Assembly (NCBI GenBank): GCA_035546335.1
Contig: DATKDP010000060.1
Span: 7,730 to 71,729 of the forward strand
From: DATKDP01 sp035546335
GTDB lineage: Bacteria; Acidobacteriota; Thermoanaerobaculia; Gp7-AA8
Direction of reading: 5' to 3'
DNA: 64,000 nucleotides
The notes under the pieces are model-generated. The model saw nothing but the letters and a program-made list of their open reading frames with translations, was not told the origin of the DNA and ran no database searches. The position numbers and the translations under genes were made by a program. Below are positions 25,785 to 34,452 of this stretch, one piece after another (position 1 is the first letter of the stretch; each line of letters opens with the position of its first letter).

Positions 25785-26073
25785 CAGCCCGCGCCTCACC
25801 CGTTTTTTTCGCCTGGATCAGCATCAGATTGCGAATGTAGACGACGAGACCGAACAATTGTCCGGCGACGAAGACCGGATCCTGGCGATGAAGTGCATAC
25901 ACGAGGAGGATCGATCCGCCGGCGAGCGAAAAGTACCAGAAGTAGATCGGAACGACACTCTGCCCTTTCCTCTCCGAGGTGATCCACTGCACGATGAAAC
26001 GCGCCGAAAAGCAGAGCTGGCCGAGGAATCCGACGGCGACCCAGAGAGTCCAGCTCGATGGATGCAGGTTCAT
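25777..26073 (-). CDS. LAB_N (lipid-A-disaccharide synthase N-terminal-like) membrane protein
   Basis: 98 residues. Three membrane helices show WVAVGFLGQLCFSARFIVQW, VVPIYFWYFSLAGGSILLVY and LFGLVVYIRNLMLI. The SARFIVQW and PIYFWYFSL motifs define the LAB_N family, a small protein often found beside a GT2 dolichol-phosphate-mannose synthase-like enzyme and thought to act with it on lipid-linked sugars. That same neighbour lies 3 bases upstream here. Confidence 0.88.
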   Translation of the reverse strand: MNLHPSSWTLWVAVGFLGQLCFSARFIVQWITSERKGQSVVPIYFWYFSLAGGSILLVYALHRQDPVFVAGQLFGLVVYIRNLMLIQAKKTGEARADG

Positions 26074-26076
26074 GCT

Positions 26077-26796
26077 TCACTCCTCGATCGTTCGATATCT
26101 CAGCGCTCGCCGGCTCATCCAGCGAACGACGAAACAATCGATGAGCCCGCGTGTCGCGCGGTTCATCGCTCCATAGCTCGAGGCTCCGTAGCGGCGCGGC
26201 CGGTGATTCACCGGCACTTCGATCACGCTGAATCCCTCGAGACGGACGAGGGTCGGAAGGAATCGATGCATCCCATGAAAGAGCCTGACTCGATCGATCA
26301 CTTCGCGGCGAACCACCTTGAGCGAACAGCCGGTATCGGTGACTCGATCCCGCGTGATCCAGTTGCGTACGGCGTTGCCGATCTTCGACTGCATCCGCTT
26401 CCAGCGCCCGTCGCGACGATTTGCACGCATCCCGATGACCATATCGACACCGAGACCCTCGAGCTGGTCGACCATCGGAGGAATGTCGGCGGGATCATTC
26501 TGCAGATCGGCATCGATCGAAACGACGTAGCGGCCACGCGCCGCCCGCCATCCTGCGTCCAGAGCCGCCGTCTGGCCGCTGTTTCGCTCGAGCGAGATGA
26601 TACGCAGGGAGGGATCCTCGCTCCGCATCGCCCTCAACACCTCGAGGCTCTGATCCGTGCTGCCGTCATTGACCGCGATCATCTCCCACCTCCACGGCCG
26701 GCGATCGAGCGCCTGATGGAGCTCGGCGATGAGGGTGGGAATGCTCTCGGCCTCGTTGAAAAGAGGAAACACGACCGACAGGTCGGGCGTCGTCAC
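26077..26796 (-). CDS. Glycosyltransferase family 2, DPM1-like
   Basis: 239 residues from GTG 26796, overlapping the tatD stop by 4 bases (GTGA). GT-A fold: SVVFPLFNEAESIPTLI, VNDGSTDQSLEVL and the metal-binding SIDADLQNDPADIP. TDTGCSLKVVRREV and NHRPRRYGASSYG are typical of dolichyl-phosphate mannose/undecaprenyl-phosphate sugar synthases. No membrane helices follow the catalytic domain, so the LAB_N protein next door may supply them. It probably charges a polyprenyl phosphate with a sugar for envelope glycans. Confidence 0.88.
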   Translation of the reverse strand: MTTPDLSVVFPLFNEAESIPTLIAELHQALDRRPWRWEMIAVNDGSTDQSLEVLRAMRSEDPSLRIISLERNSGQTAALDAGWRAARGRYVVSIDADLQNDPADIPPMVDQLEGLGVDMVIGMRANRRDGRWKRMQSKIGNAVRNWITRDRVTDTGCSLKVVRREVIDRVRLFHGMHRFLPTLVRLEGFSVIEVPVNHRPRRYGASSYGAMNRATRGLIDCFVVRWMSRRALRYRTIEE

Positions 26797-27572
26797 GAAG
26801 GAATCTTAACCCCGAACAGCGTCTCGAAGTTCGCGCTGGTCGCCTCTGCAACCCGATCGAGGCTCACATGCCACAGCCCGGCGAGCGTTTCCGCAATGTG
26901 GACGATGAATGCCGGCTCGTTTTCCTTTCCGCGCTGCGGGACGGGGGCGAGATAGGGAGTGTCGGTCTCGATCAGCACCCGATCCATCGGCAGCTTCCGC
27001 GCCGCATCGCGGATCGTCTCCGCCGTACGGAACGTCAGAATGCCCGAGAATGAAATGTAGAGACCGAGGTCCAGAAGCTCCTTCGCGACCTGCCAGTCTT
27101 CCGTGAACGAATGGAGGACGCCGCGAACGCCCCGCACCTCCGGGCTCGTGAGAATCGCGAGAAGGTCGCCGGTCGACTCACGATTGTGGACGATCACCGG
27201 CAGGTCGAGCTCGCGCGCAACCGCGAGCTGTCCGAGGAGTACGTCGCGCTGCACGTCGCGCGGGGAGTGCATGTAGTGATAGTCGAGTCCGATCTCCCCG
27301 ATGGCCACGACCCTCTCTCCACCAGCGAGCTCCCGAATCGTCCCCAGCGCCGTCGCGTCGCAGTCCTTCGCTTCGTGTGGATGGAATCCGACGGCGCTCC
27401 AGACGTCGTCGTGTGCAGAGCCGGCGGCAACTGCGCTCGAAGCGTCCTGAAGGCTCGTCGCCGGAACGACGAACCCGCAAACGCCGGCGCTCCGGGCGCG
27501 ATCGAGCACCTCGATCGCGCGATGGGGCTCGAGCATCGCGAGGTGGCAATGGCTGTCGGCGAGTCGCATCAC
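26793..27572 (-). CDS. TatD family deoxyribonuclease
   Basis: 259 residues from GTG 27572 or the next-codon ATG. A metal-dependent TIM-barrel hydrolase: DSHCHLAML (first metal site), AIGEIGLDYHYMHSPRDVQ, VIVHNRESTGDLL, the GVLHSFTEDWQ motif and ETDTPYLAPVPQRGKENEP. It is a 3'-exonuclease acting on DNA and perhaps RNA in repair and quality control. It is placed between the thiolase (9-base gap) and the GT2 gene (4-base overlap). Confidence 0.92.
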   Translation of the reverse strand: MMRLADSHCHLAMLEPHRAIEVLDRARSAGVCGFVVPATSLQDASSAVAAGSAHDDVWSAVGFHPHEAKDCDATALGTIRELAGGERVVAIGEIGLDYHYMHSPRDVQRDVLLGQLAVARELDLPVIVHNRESTGDLLAILTSPEVRGVRGVLHSFTEDWQVAKELLDLGLYISFSGILTFRTAETIRDAARKLPMDRVLIETDTPYLAPVPQRGKENEPAFIVHIAETLAGLWHVSLDRVAEATSANFETLFGVKIPS

Positions 27573-27581
27573 GCTCTTCCA

Positions 27582-28772
27582 CTAGACGCGCTCGAGGAGG
27601 AGCGACAGACCCATCCCCCCCGAGATGCAGAGCGTCGCCAGTCCGAGTCGCTTCTCGCGAGACTTCAGCGCGTGAACGAGGGTAGTCACGATCCTCGCCC
27701 CGGTGCACCCGATCGGATGACCGAGGGCGATCGCTCCTCCATGGACATTGAGCCGCGCGCGATCGAGTCCGAGCTCGCGATCACAGGCGAGAACCTGTGC
27801 TGCGAACGCCTCGTTCAATTCGATCAAATCGATGTCCGCCAGCGAAACGCCCGTGTCGGCGAGCAGCCTGCGCGTCGCGGGCACGGGCCCGATGCCCATG
27901 ACCTTCGGATCGACCGCCGCCTGTGCATACCCGATCAGCCTGGCAGCCGGCTCGAGCCCGTGACGATGCAGAGCCTCCCTGCCGGCGATGAGCATGCTCG
28001 ACGCTCCATCGGTGATGCCCGACGAATTGCCCGCGTGCACGGTGCCGTCCCGGCGGAAAACGGGAGGAAGCTTCGCCATTCCATCGAGCGTCGCATCGAA
28101 CCGCGGGTGCTCGTCCCGATCGAGGATCGTCTCCCCCTTTCGGCCCGCCACGACCACCGGAATGATCTCCTCACGAAAGCGGCCTTCCTCCCACGCTGCC
28201 TTTGCCCGACGCTGCGTCTCCACCGCATAGGCGTCCTGCTCTTCGCGCCCGATCGCGTACTTGTCGGCGAGCGTCTCGGCGGTCGCTCCCATCATTTCGT
28301 CGGCGAGGGGGCAGAAGAACCCATCGCGGTGCATCCCGTCGACGAGCTCGCCATCGCCCATCCGAAGCCCCCAACGCGCCCGCGGCATGAAATAAGGAGT
28401 GTTCGACATCGATTCCGTTCCACCCGCGAGAACGATGGTCGCGTTGCCGAGCCGGATCTGATCCGCGGCATTGATGATCGCGCGCAGTCCGGAGCCGCAC
28501 GCCTGGTTGACGGTGTAGGCGGGAACCTCGTCGCTCAATCCGCTGCGGATCGCGATCTGTCGAGCCGGATTCGGGCCGGCACCGGCCTGCCGTGCGTTTC
28601 CGAAGATCACCTCGTCGATCGCGGCGAGATCGATCCCGCTTCGATGCAGCGTCGCCTTCGCCGCTTCGGTTCCGAGCTGCACCGCAGTCAGCGAAGAGAG
28701 TCCTCCTCCGAACTTTCCTATGGGAGTCCGCAGCGGAGCGACCAGAAAAATGTCTTCCCTGATTGCGGTCAT
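27582..28772 (-). CDS. Acetyl-CoA acyltransferase (thiolase, degradative type)
   Basis: 396 residues from ATG 28772. The nucleophile Cys92 is in VNQACGSGLR, His352 in GHPIGCTGAR and Cys382 in CISGGMG. CISGGMG fits degradative thiolases (FadA/PcaF type) better than the CNGGGEA of the other thiolase at 712-1887. It probably releases acetyl-CoA from 3-ketoacyl-CoA in beta-oxidation or ring-degradation pathways. No FadB-type partner is adjacent. It follows the kinase by 19 bases. Confidence 0.92.
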   Translation of the reverse strand: MTAIREDIFLVAPLRTPIGKFGGGLSSLTAVQLGTEAAKATLHRSGIDLAAIDEVIFGNARQAGAGPNPARQIAIRSGLSDEVPAYTVNQACGSGLRAIINAADQIRLGNATIVLAGGTESMSNTPYFMPRARWGLRMGDGELVDGMHRDGFFCPLADEMMGATAETLADKYAIGREEQDAYAVETQRRAKAAWEEGRFREEIIPVVVAGRKGETILDRDEHPRFDATLDGMAKLPPVFRRDGTVHAGNSSGITDGASSMLIAGREALHRHGLEPAARLIGYAQAAVDPKVMGIGPVPATRRLLADTGVSLADIDLIELNEAFAAQVLACDRELGLDRARLNVHGGAIALGHPIGCTGARIVTTLVHALKSREKRLGLATLCISGGMGLSLLLERV

Positions 28773-28791
28773 GTTCGAAGGTGAAACCGGG

Positions 28792-30450
28792 TCACGCGCC
28801 CGGCCTGTTCTGGAGAGCTCGTTTCTGTCTTGCGGGCACGTCTCTGCGGCGTCGCTCTCCCGCCCCAATTGCCAGCTCGCGCTTCCAGATCTCCAGTTCC
28901 GGATCTCCCGGGTACGCGGCGTCGAAGCGCGCGGCGAAGGCCTCGACGTCGTCCCTCCGCCGCTGGGCGATCGCCAGCCCGAGATCAGCCAACAGTTTCT
29001 CGCGCGCGCTCAGCCGCTCGGCACTCTCGAGAACGATGAGGAGCTCACGCTCAGCCGCCGCGAAATCGCGCCGGAGCAGCAGCATCTGCGCGATCTTCAG
29101 GCGGGCCGGCGCCATTTGCGGATCTGCGGCGAGTGCCTCTCGAAACGCGATCGCCGCCGCGAGCCGATTCCCGCGAGCCAGAAGATCCAGTCCCGTCTTG
29201 TACGCCCGCTGCGCCCTCTCGTCCGAAGCACTCTTCGTCTCGGCCACGGATTGGCCGGGCACATCCTCCACGATGGAAACCGGCAACGCATCGGGAACGG
29301 GGGCGGCAACAGGCGTCTCAACCGGCCGGGCTTCCTTCGGATCGTCGGCGGCGGCGGCCTCGCCCGCGGGTGGCGCTGCAGCCCGATCGGGCACCGAAGC
29401 CGGTGCCTCGACGGCAGGGAGCTCAGGTCGTTGCCCCTGCCAGCGGAGGACAGCCGCTACGGTGATGATCGCGGCGATCACGATCGTGGCAGCGATCGCA
29501 ATTCCCTTTCGGCCCCCTCGCTCGTCTCGCCCTGAGGAGACGACTCGGACCGGCTCGGTCGCAGTGGGCATCGCCGCGGTGGTCGCATCCGAGAACACCG
29601 CCGATGCGGAAGTGCGCTGTCGATCGAGAGCCGCCGCAAGGTCTCCGGCCGACTGGAAGCGCGCCTCGCGGTCCTTGGTGAGGGTTCTCTCGATGATGCC
29701 TTCCAGACCTGGCGACACCAGAGGGCTCAGATCCCGGATGCGCGGCATCTCGTCGCGGATGATTCGAGTCAGAACATCGGTGAGCGTCTCACCCTGAAAC
29801 GGCAGCCTGCCGGTCAGCGCCTCGAAAAGTACGACGCCGAGCGAGTAGATATCGGTCCGAGCATCGAGCGGTTTCCCGAGGGCCTGCTCCGGCGACATGT
29901 AATGGACCGTGCCGACGATCATCCCTGCCTCGGTGATGAAGCCGCTCGCGCTGTGCGCCGCTCCGCCGGGCGGTCCGACACGCTTCGCAATTCCGAAGTC
30001 GAGGACTTTCACCTTCTCGCCCGAAACGACGATGTTGTCCGGCTTGATGTCGCGGTGGACGATCCCCTTGGAATGTGCTTCGGCAAGCGCATCGGCCACT
30101 CTCGCTCCGATCGCGCAGATCTCGTTCTCGTTCAGAGGTCGCCGCTTCATCACGGCGCCGAGACTCTCCCCTGTGACCAGTTCCATCACGATGAAGGGCC
30201 GGTCGCCGTCTTTCTCGATCGCGTGGATCGTCGCGATATTCGGATGGTAGAGCTGCGCCACGGTGCGCGCTTCACGCGCAAACCGGGCGCGATACTCGGG
30301 ATCATTGGCGAGCGCGGGAGAAAGAATCTTAATCGCGACCTCGCGACCGAGACGCGGATCCTCAGCCCTCCATACCTCCCCCATTCCGCCCGCACCGATG
30401 CGCGCGATGAGCCGGTAGGTACCGAGTCTTCTTTCGGGAGCGGGATCCAT
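28792..30450 (-). CDS. Transmembrane Ser/Thr protein kinase with repeat-containing C-terminus
   Basis: 552 residues from ATG 30450 (MDPAPERRLGTY). The kinase domain is at about 10-280: GAGGMGEV loop (19-26), ATP-binding Lys41, catalytic Asp134 in HRDIKPDN, DFG at 151 and the GTVHYMSPEQ activation loop. A membrane helix lies near 330-350 (IAIAATIVIAAIITVAAVL). The outer part is Pro/Ala-rich, then has helical repeats (LARGNRLAAAIAFREALAAD, a TPR-like unit). It heads the thiolase-TatD-GT2 operon. The signal it senses is unknown. Upstream is an array of repeats and the divergent VWA gene. Confidence 0.9.
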   Translation of the reverse strand: MDPAPERRLGTYRLIARIGAGGMGEVWRAEDPRLGREVAIKILSPALANDPEYRARFAREARTVAQLYHPNIATIHAIEKDGDRPFIVMELVTGESLGAVMKRRPLNENEICAIGARVADALAEAHSKGIVHRDIKPDNIVVSGEKVKVLDFGIAKRVGPPGGAAHSASGFITEAGMIVGTVHYMSPEQALGKPLDARTDIYSLGVVLFEALTGRLPFQGETLTDVLTRIIRDEMPRIRDLSPLVSPGLEGIIERTLTKDREARFQSAGDLAAALDRQRTSASAVFSDATTAAMPTATEPVRVVSSGRDERGGRKGIAIAATIVIAAIITVAAVLRWQGQRPELPAVEAPASVPDRAAAPPAGEAAAADDPKEARPVETPVAAPVPDALPVSIVEDVPGQSVAETKSASDERAQRAYKTGLDLLARGNRLAAAIAFREALAADPQMAPARLKIAQMLLLRRDFAAAERELLIVLESAERLSAREKLLADLGLAIAQRRRDDVEAFAARFDAAYPGDPELEIWKRELAIGAGERRRRDVPARQKRALQNRPGA

Positions 30451-30507
30451 GGGACGCCGCGTAAGAATAGCCTGCATTGCGCGCGTTGGAAACCCGCGCG
30501 TGCCCGA

Positions 30508-30630
30508 GACGAAGTCCCGGGTATGCACCAGACACGAAGCGTCAAGCAGTCCCGTAGGGACGCTTGGAGATGCCGGACGTCCCCAGTCCCGTAGGGACGC
30601 TTGAAAATAGCCAGGGACGAAGTCCCGGGT
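30508..30630. repeat. Short interspersed repeats in the kinase/VWA divergent gap
   Basis: CAGTCCCGTAGGGACGCTTG occurs twice (30547-30566 and 30584-30603), each an imperfect palindrome. GACGAAGTCCCGGGT occurs twice (30508-30522 and 30616-30630) and encloses the pair. The whole lies in the about 280-base gap between divergent genes. Similar CCGTAGGG palindromes are spread through several environmental genomes. It resembles a nested repeat cluster, not a promoter. Confidence 0.7.
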
Positions 30631-30733
30631 CGCCCGCAGGCACGAGACCGGGGAGCCGCCCGCACAGCGCGGGCTGGAAGCCTGCACCCTCGCCTTCGAA
30701 ATAACTTATTTGAAGCAAAGTGTTTCTTCCCGC

Positions 30734-31798
30734 GTGAAGCGGCTCCTTTCGATCGTGCTCGCATCGATGGCTCCTCTGTCCGCTGCGGCGGCCGAGATTC
30801 GTTTCGTCACTCCGCTCGATGGAGCGCAGGTCTTCGGGGCAACGCTTCTCGAAGTCGAGGCGAGCGGCGAATCGATCGATCGAATCGAGCTCCTCGTCGA
30901 CGGCGTATTGGTCGGAGTCGCGCGTCGCGCGCCGTTCCGCGTCGTGCACGACTTCGGCGAATCGACCGTTTCGCACTCCATCGAGGCGATCCTTCACCAC
31001 GACGGCTTTCGGAGGAGTGAGCGAGCGACGATCAGCACCATGCCTCTGATGACAGAGCAGAGTCTCACGATCGATCTGGTGGAAGTTCCACTCCGAATCC
31101 GAGGACCAGGGACGCCCTCAGCGAAGGATCTGATCGTGCGCGAGAACGGGATCGACCAGCGCATTCTCGAGATCGCAGCCACCCGCGGGCCGGCACACTT
31201 CACCTTCGTGGTCGACCGTTCGCTGAGCATGGGTGAGGGAAGACTTCAGTCGGCGCTCGAAGCAGTTGCGTCGATACTGCCCCGGTTGCGGGCAGGCGAT
31301 TCAGCGAGCCTGATCCTCTTCAACCACCGCGTCGATCGGCCGATCGATCTTCGGACCGGCGCCGATCTGCACGCGGCTCGCGAGCTCGCGCCATCCGGTG
31401 GAACGTCGCTGCGAGAAGCACTCGCTTCGATCCGCGAAGAGAGGAGTCGAATCATCATCACGATCACCGACGGAACCGATCGCAGCAGCGCGATCGACGA
31501 GGAATCGGCATTGCGGAAAATCGGCACTTCGAGAACGACCGTCCATGCGCTGACTCTCGGAAACGATGCCTCCGGTTTTCTTCGCAAGGCGACCCGGCAA
31601 ACAGGAGGCGCCATGGTCCGTTCGAGAGCCCCCTCGCTCCGGACGGATCTCCAGGCGCTCTTCGACGAGATCGACTCGCGTCACGTCGTGATCTACCAGA
31701 GCACCAACAGCGGAGCGGGCTGGAGGGAAATCTCGGTACGGTCCGCGAGGAGAAGCGTCTCGACCGACCTCGCACGCACGAGGTACTACGCGAAATGA
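30734..31798 (+). CDS. Secreted VWA protein, acidobacterial VWFA-type
   Basis: 354 residues from GTG 30734, taken because a signal peptide begins there (VKRLLSIVLASMAPLSAAAA); a TTG at 30710 adds eight residues. An Ig-like domain (about 20-100) is followed by the VWFA-related sequence LVEVPLRI...LIVRENGIDQRI and a VWA domain with the MIDAS motif DRSLSMGEG, then SGGTSLREAL and TITDGTDRS. It is likely periplasmic or outer-surface, binding a metal and a partner protein. Its stop overlaps the next start (ATGA), beginning an operon of linked secreted, propeller and zinc-ribbon proteins. Confidence 0.85.
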   Translation: MKRLLSIVLASMAPLSAAAAEIRFVTPLDGAQVFGATLLEVEASGESIDRIELLVDGVLVGVARRAPFRVVHDFGESTVSHSIEAILHHDGFRRSERATISTMPLMTEQSLTIDLVEVPLRIRGPGTPSAKDLIVRENGIDQRILEIAATRGPAHFTFVVDRSLSMGEGRLQSALEAVASILPRLRAGDSASLILFNHRVDRPIDLRTGADLHAARELAPSGGTSLREALASIREERSRIIITITDGTDRSSAIDEESALRKIGTSRTTVHALTLGNDASGFLRKATRQTGGAMVRSRAPSLRTDLQALFDEIDSRHVVIYQSTNSGAGWREISVRSARRSVSTDLARTRYYAK

Positions 31799-33369
31799 AA
31801 AGAGTCGCCATTGCAATCCTCGTAGTCTTCGCCGCGTCGCTGCCTGTACGCTCCGATGGGCGGATTGCGAGCGACTTCGAGATCGCTTCGATGCAGTCGC
31901 AACTCTCGAGATCGCGCAATCCGATGGCGCGCGTGGCTGCACTTCTCAACCTGGGCGACCTTCGTCACACGCGAGGCGAGGGGGCTCTGAGCCGCGAGTC
32001 CTACGGCAGAGCAATCGAGATTCTCGATGCGCAGCGAGCAGAAGGCCGTCGCCGCCAGGATCTGGCGAAGTATGCAGTGGCGACCGCCTGGCGCGGCCTC
32101 GCCGAGGCGAAGCTCGGGCGCGAGAGTGCCGCGTTCGACGCCTTCGAGGAAGCTCTACGTTATGTGAGTGACTCCCCGGGAATCTGGAATCTCTACGCCT
32201 CGGCGATGACCGTCGCGGGTCGCCCCGAGAAGGCGGTTGCAAGTGCGCGCAATGCCGTCATGATCGCAAACGCCGATGCCGGCGCGACTCCCCTCGATCG
32301 TCACGTCTACGAATACACGCTGGCCAGCGCTCTTCTCGCGATGGAGCGCGACCGCGTCGGTGAACAGGAGGCCGAGACGCTGCTGAGCGGAATCATCGAG
32401 TCGCTCGCCGGGCGGACCTTCGAGACGCTCAGGCGCCGGATCGTGCGGAACGAAGAGTTCGAGATTCTCTCGTCGACCGAGCAGGATGCGAGCGCCTATC
32501 TCGCGCTGTTCAACCGCTCACGGCTTCGCCTCGCACGCCTCTACGAGCAGAGCGGCCGCCCGGCGGCGGCCAGAGAGCAGTATCGCGCCGTGCTCGCTGC
32601 GCGAAGCGACGATGCGCAGGCTCTGGGCGCGATGGCGCGACTCACACGCGAAGCGGCGGACCGCGAGCGGTACTTCGAAGAGTCCCTCGACGCAAACCCC
32701 TTCTCGCGCGATCTGATTCGCGAGTACGAGGCGTACATCGCCGGTGAACATCCTCGCTCCGCGAGCGGTTCGGGCCCGGGAGCCGCGGTGCGGAACGCGC
32801 TCCATGCGCAGCGCGCAGGGCGTTTCCGCGAAGCGTCGGAATCCCTTCAGCCCCTCCTGGCGCGGTTTCCCGAGAACGATGTGGTTCGATTTCTCCTTGC
32901 GCGCAATGCGGTAGCTCTCGGCGACATGAAGGAAGCGGATCGGCTCGAGACTCGTATTCGATCCCGTGCCCTGCGCGGCGAGCTCGCCGCAATTCGATCC
33001 TCACTGGTCACCGAATCGATCGACATTCTCGAACGAGGAAGTGACAGAGACCCCTCGGACCAGCAGGTGCGAGCACTGTTTCTGGCGCTTCAGCGCGGCT
33101 CGCTCAGCGCGGCGCAGGTCGCGGTTCTCGATTCGCTCGTCATCTCGGCCGTCGTCGTTTTCGCAGAAGGACGCTTCTCCGGAGAGGAAACGACGAGCTT
33201 CGATCGCGGAATGCTGCACTCGGTGCCGTTTCGATTCCCCGCCCCCGCGGCCTTCCGAGGGCGTTTCGAAGGTTCGCGTGTCCGTTTGGAGTTTCGGATT
33301 CTGGGAGCTACGGAGATCGAGGGCGCAGCAGGCCTTCTGCTGGAGCCCCTGAGGATCACGCCCTCATGA
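31795..33369 (+). CDS. Secreted TPR-repeat protein
   Basis: 524 residues with a signal peptide (MKRVAIAILVVFAASLPVRSDG). The body is helical with TPR-like repeats: LNLGDLRHTRGEGALSRESY, AWRGLAEAKLGRESAAFDAF and LARLYEQSGRPAAAREQYRA. The C-terminal 80 residues look like a beta domain (AVVVFAEGRFSGEETTSFDR). It is coupled on both sides by ATGA overlaps. It probably serves as a scaffold or sensor with the VWA protein. No catalytic residues are evident. Confidence 0.75.
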   Translation: MKRVAIAILVVFAASLPVRSDGRIASDFEIASMQSQLSRSRNPMARVAALLNLGDLRHTRGEGALSRESYGRAIEILDAQRAEGRRRQDLAKYAVATAWRGLAEAKLGRESAAFDAFEEALRYVSDSPGIWNLYASAMTVAGRPEKAVASARNAVMIANADAGATPLDRHVYEYTLASALLAMERDRVGEQEAETLLSGIIESLAGRTFETLRRRIVRNEEFEILSSTEQDASAYLALFNRSRLRLARLYEQSGRPAAAREQYRAVLAARSDDAQALGAMARLTREAADRERYFEESLDANPFSRDLIREYEAYIAGEHPRSASGSGPGAAVRNALHAQRAGRFREASESLQPLLARFPENDVVRFLLARNAVALGDMKEADRLETRIRSRALRGELAAIRSSLVTESIDILERGSDRDPSDQQVRALFLALQRGSLSAAQVAVLDSLVISAVVVFAEGRFSGEETTSFDRGMLHSVPFRFPAPAAFRGRFEGSRVRLEFRILGATEIEGAAGLLLEPLRITPS

Positions 33370-34415
33370 TTCGCGTCATGCTTCTTCTCGTCGCCGTTCT
33401 GAACACGGCTCCGGCCGCGATCGCCGAGGATGCCGTCATCGCGTACAGCCCTCCGAGCGGCCTTCTGATCGTCGCGCGCGGCGATGCAGCGAGGATCGAT
33501 GTCTTCAACCTTCAGTCGAAGGCTCCCCTCTGGTCGGCAGACGGACCAGCCTCGCCTCGAGACATCGCCATCGACACCGCAGACCCTCGGGCCGCCGTGC
33601 TCGATCCGCTGCGCAACGAGGTCGCACTCGTCTCTCTCGGCCGACGTTCGGTGCGCATCGTCCGGGTCGCCGAGACGCCGATCGCAGCCCGGTTCGCCGG
33701 TGGCTCGCTCTTCGTTCTCTCTCGCGACGGACGACGCCTGCAGAAGATCGACGAGGATGGGTCGATCACGGTATCGGTCGGCACGAGCCCTGATCCGGCG
33801 TTTCTCGAGGTTTCGGGAAATCGTCTCTATGTCTACTCCCGCGCCTCAGGCAGCGTCGTCGAATACGAGATTCCGACTCTCCGTCAACTCCGCACCGCGA
33901 CTGCCGATCGGTTCGCATCAGCCTTCGTCGTCGACGACCGAACCGGCTATCTCGTCTATCCCCGCAGCGGCCGGATGCAGACGATCTCTCTTGCCGGCAT
34001 GAACAGTGACGAGCCGATGAGCGTGGCGGCGGTTCCTACGGATCTCGCACCGGCAATGCCGGGCGGTGTTCTCACACCCGGCACCCTCGTAATCGCCGAC
34101 CCCGCATCGAAACGGCTCTGGCACATCGAGCGCGCCGAGTCGGCCGTGAGTGCGTTCTCGCGAGGATTTCTGCGAGGATTTCTCGGACTCGGAATCGCTC
34201 GCGCTCCCGGAAGGGAATCTCCTCCGGGAATCGATCGCGTCTGGCCGGTTGGCTCGTCCGAAATCGCGTATGACTCGGCGAGCCGCACTCTGTACCGCAT
34301 CAGCCGCGACGGAGCCGTCGTGCTCGCTGCCGATGCAGGACCCCGATCCTTCGCAGTCGCCGCCGGGCGGCTCGTCCTCTGGAAGAACGGCCAGGTGCTG
34401 TTCGTTGGACTTTGA
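33366..34415 (+). CDS. Secreted beta-propeller-like protein
   Basis: 349 residues with a signal peptide (MLLLVAVLNTAPAAIAEDA). Repeated short beta blades follow, e.g. VIAYSPPSGLLIVARGDAARI, AVLDPLRNEVALVSLGRRSV, GGSLFVLSRDGRRLQKIDEDG and AYDSASRTLYRISRDGAVVL, resembling YncE-type or SMP-30-like propellers. No family is assigned with certainty. It overlaps the preceding stop by 4 bases, so it belongs to the VWA-TPR unit. Confidence 0.65.
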   Translation: MIRVMLLLVAVLNTAPAAIAEDAVIAYSPPSGLLIVARGDAARIDVFNLQSKAPLWSADGPASPRDIAIDTADPRAAVLDPLRNEVALVSLGRRSVRIVRVAETPIAARFAGGSLFVLSRDGRRLQKIDEDGSITVSVGTSPDPAFLEVSGNRLYVYSRASGSVVEYEIPTLRQLRTATADRFASAFVVDDRTGYLVYPRSGRMQTISLAGMNSDEPMSVAAVPTDLAPAMPGGVLTPGTLVIADPASKRLWHIERAESAVSAFSRGFLRGFLGLGIARAPGRESPPGIDRVWPVGSSEIAYDSASRTLYRISRDGAVVLAADAGPRSFAVAAGRLVLWKNGQVLFVGL

Positions 34416-34452
34416 CGGCCATCGGTACGCCGGTTGCAACTGCCGAGATCGG

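Noticed and set aside
27111..28784. A 557-codon plus-strand open frame
   Set aside because: It lies opposite tatD and the second thiolase, whose motifs are clear. The plus-strand product has no recognisable segment.
30508..30630. Considered as a CRISPR array
   Set aside because: Only two copies of each unit, nested and close together, without equal spacers and without cas genes.
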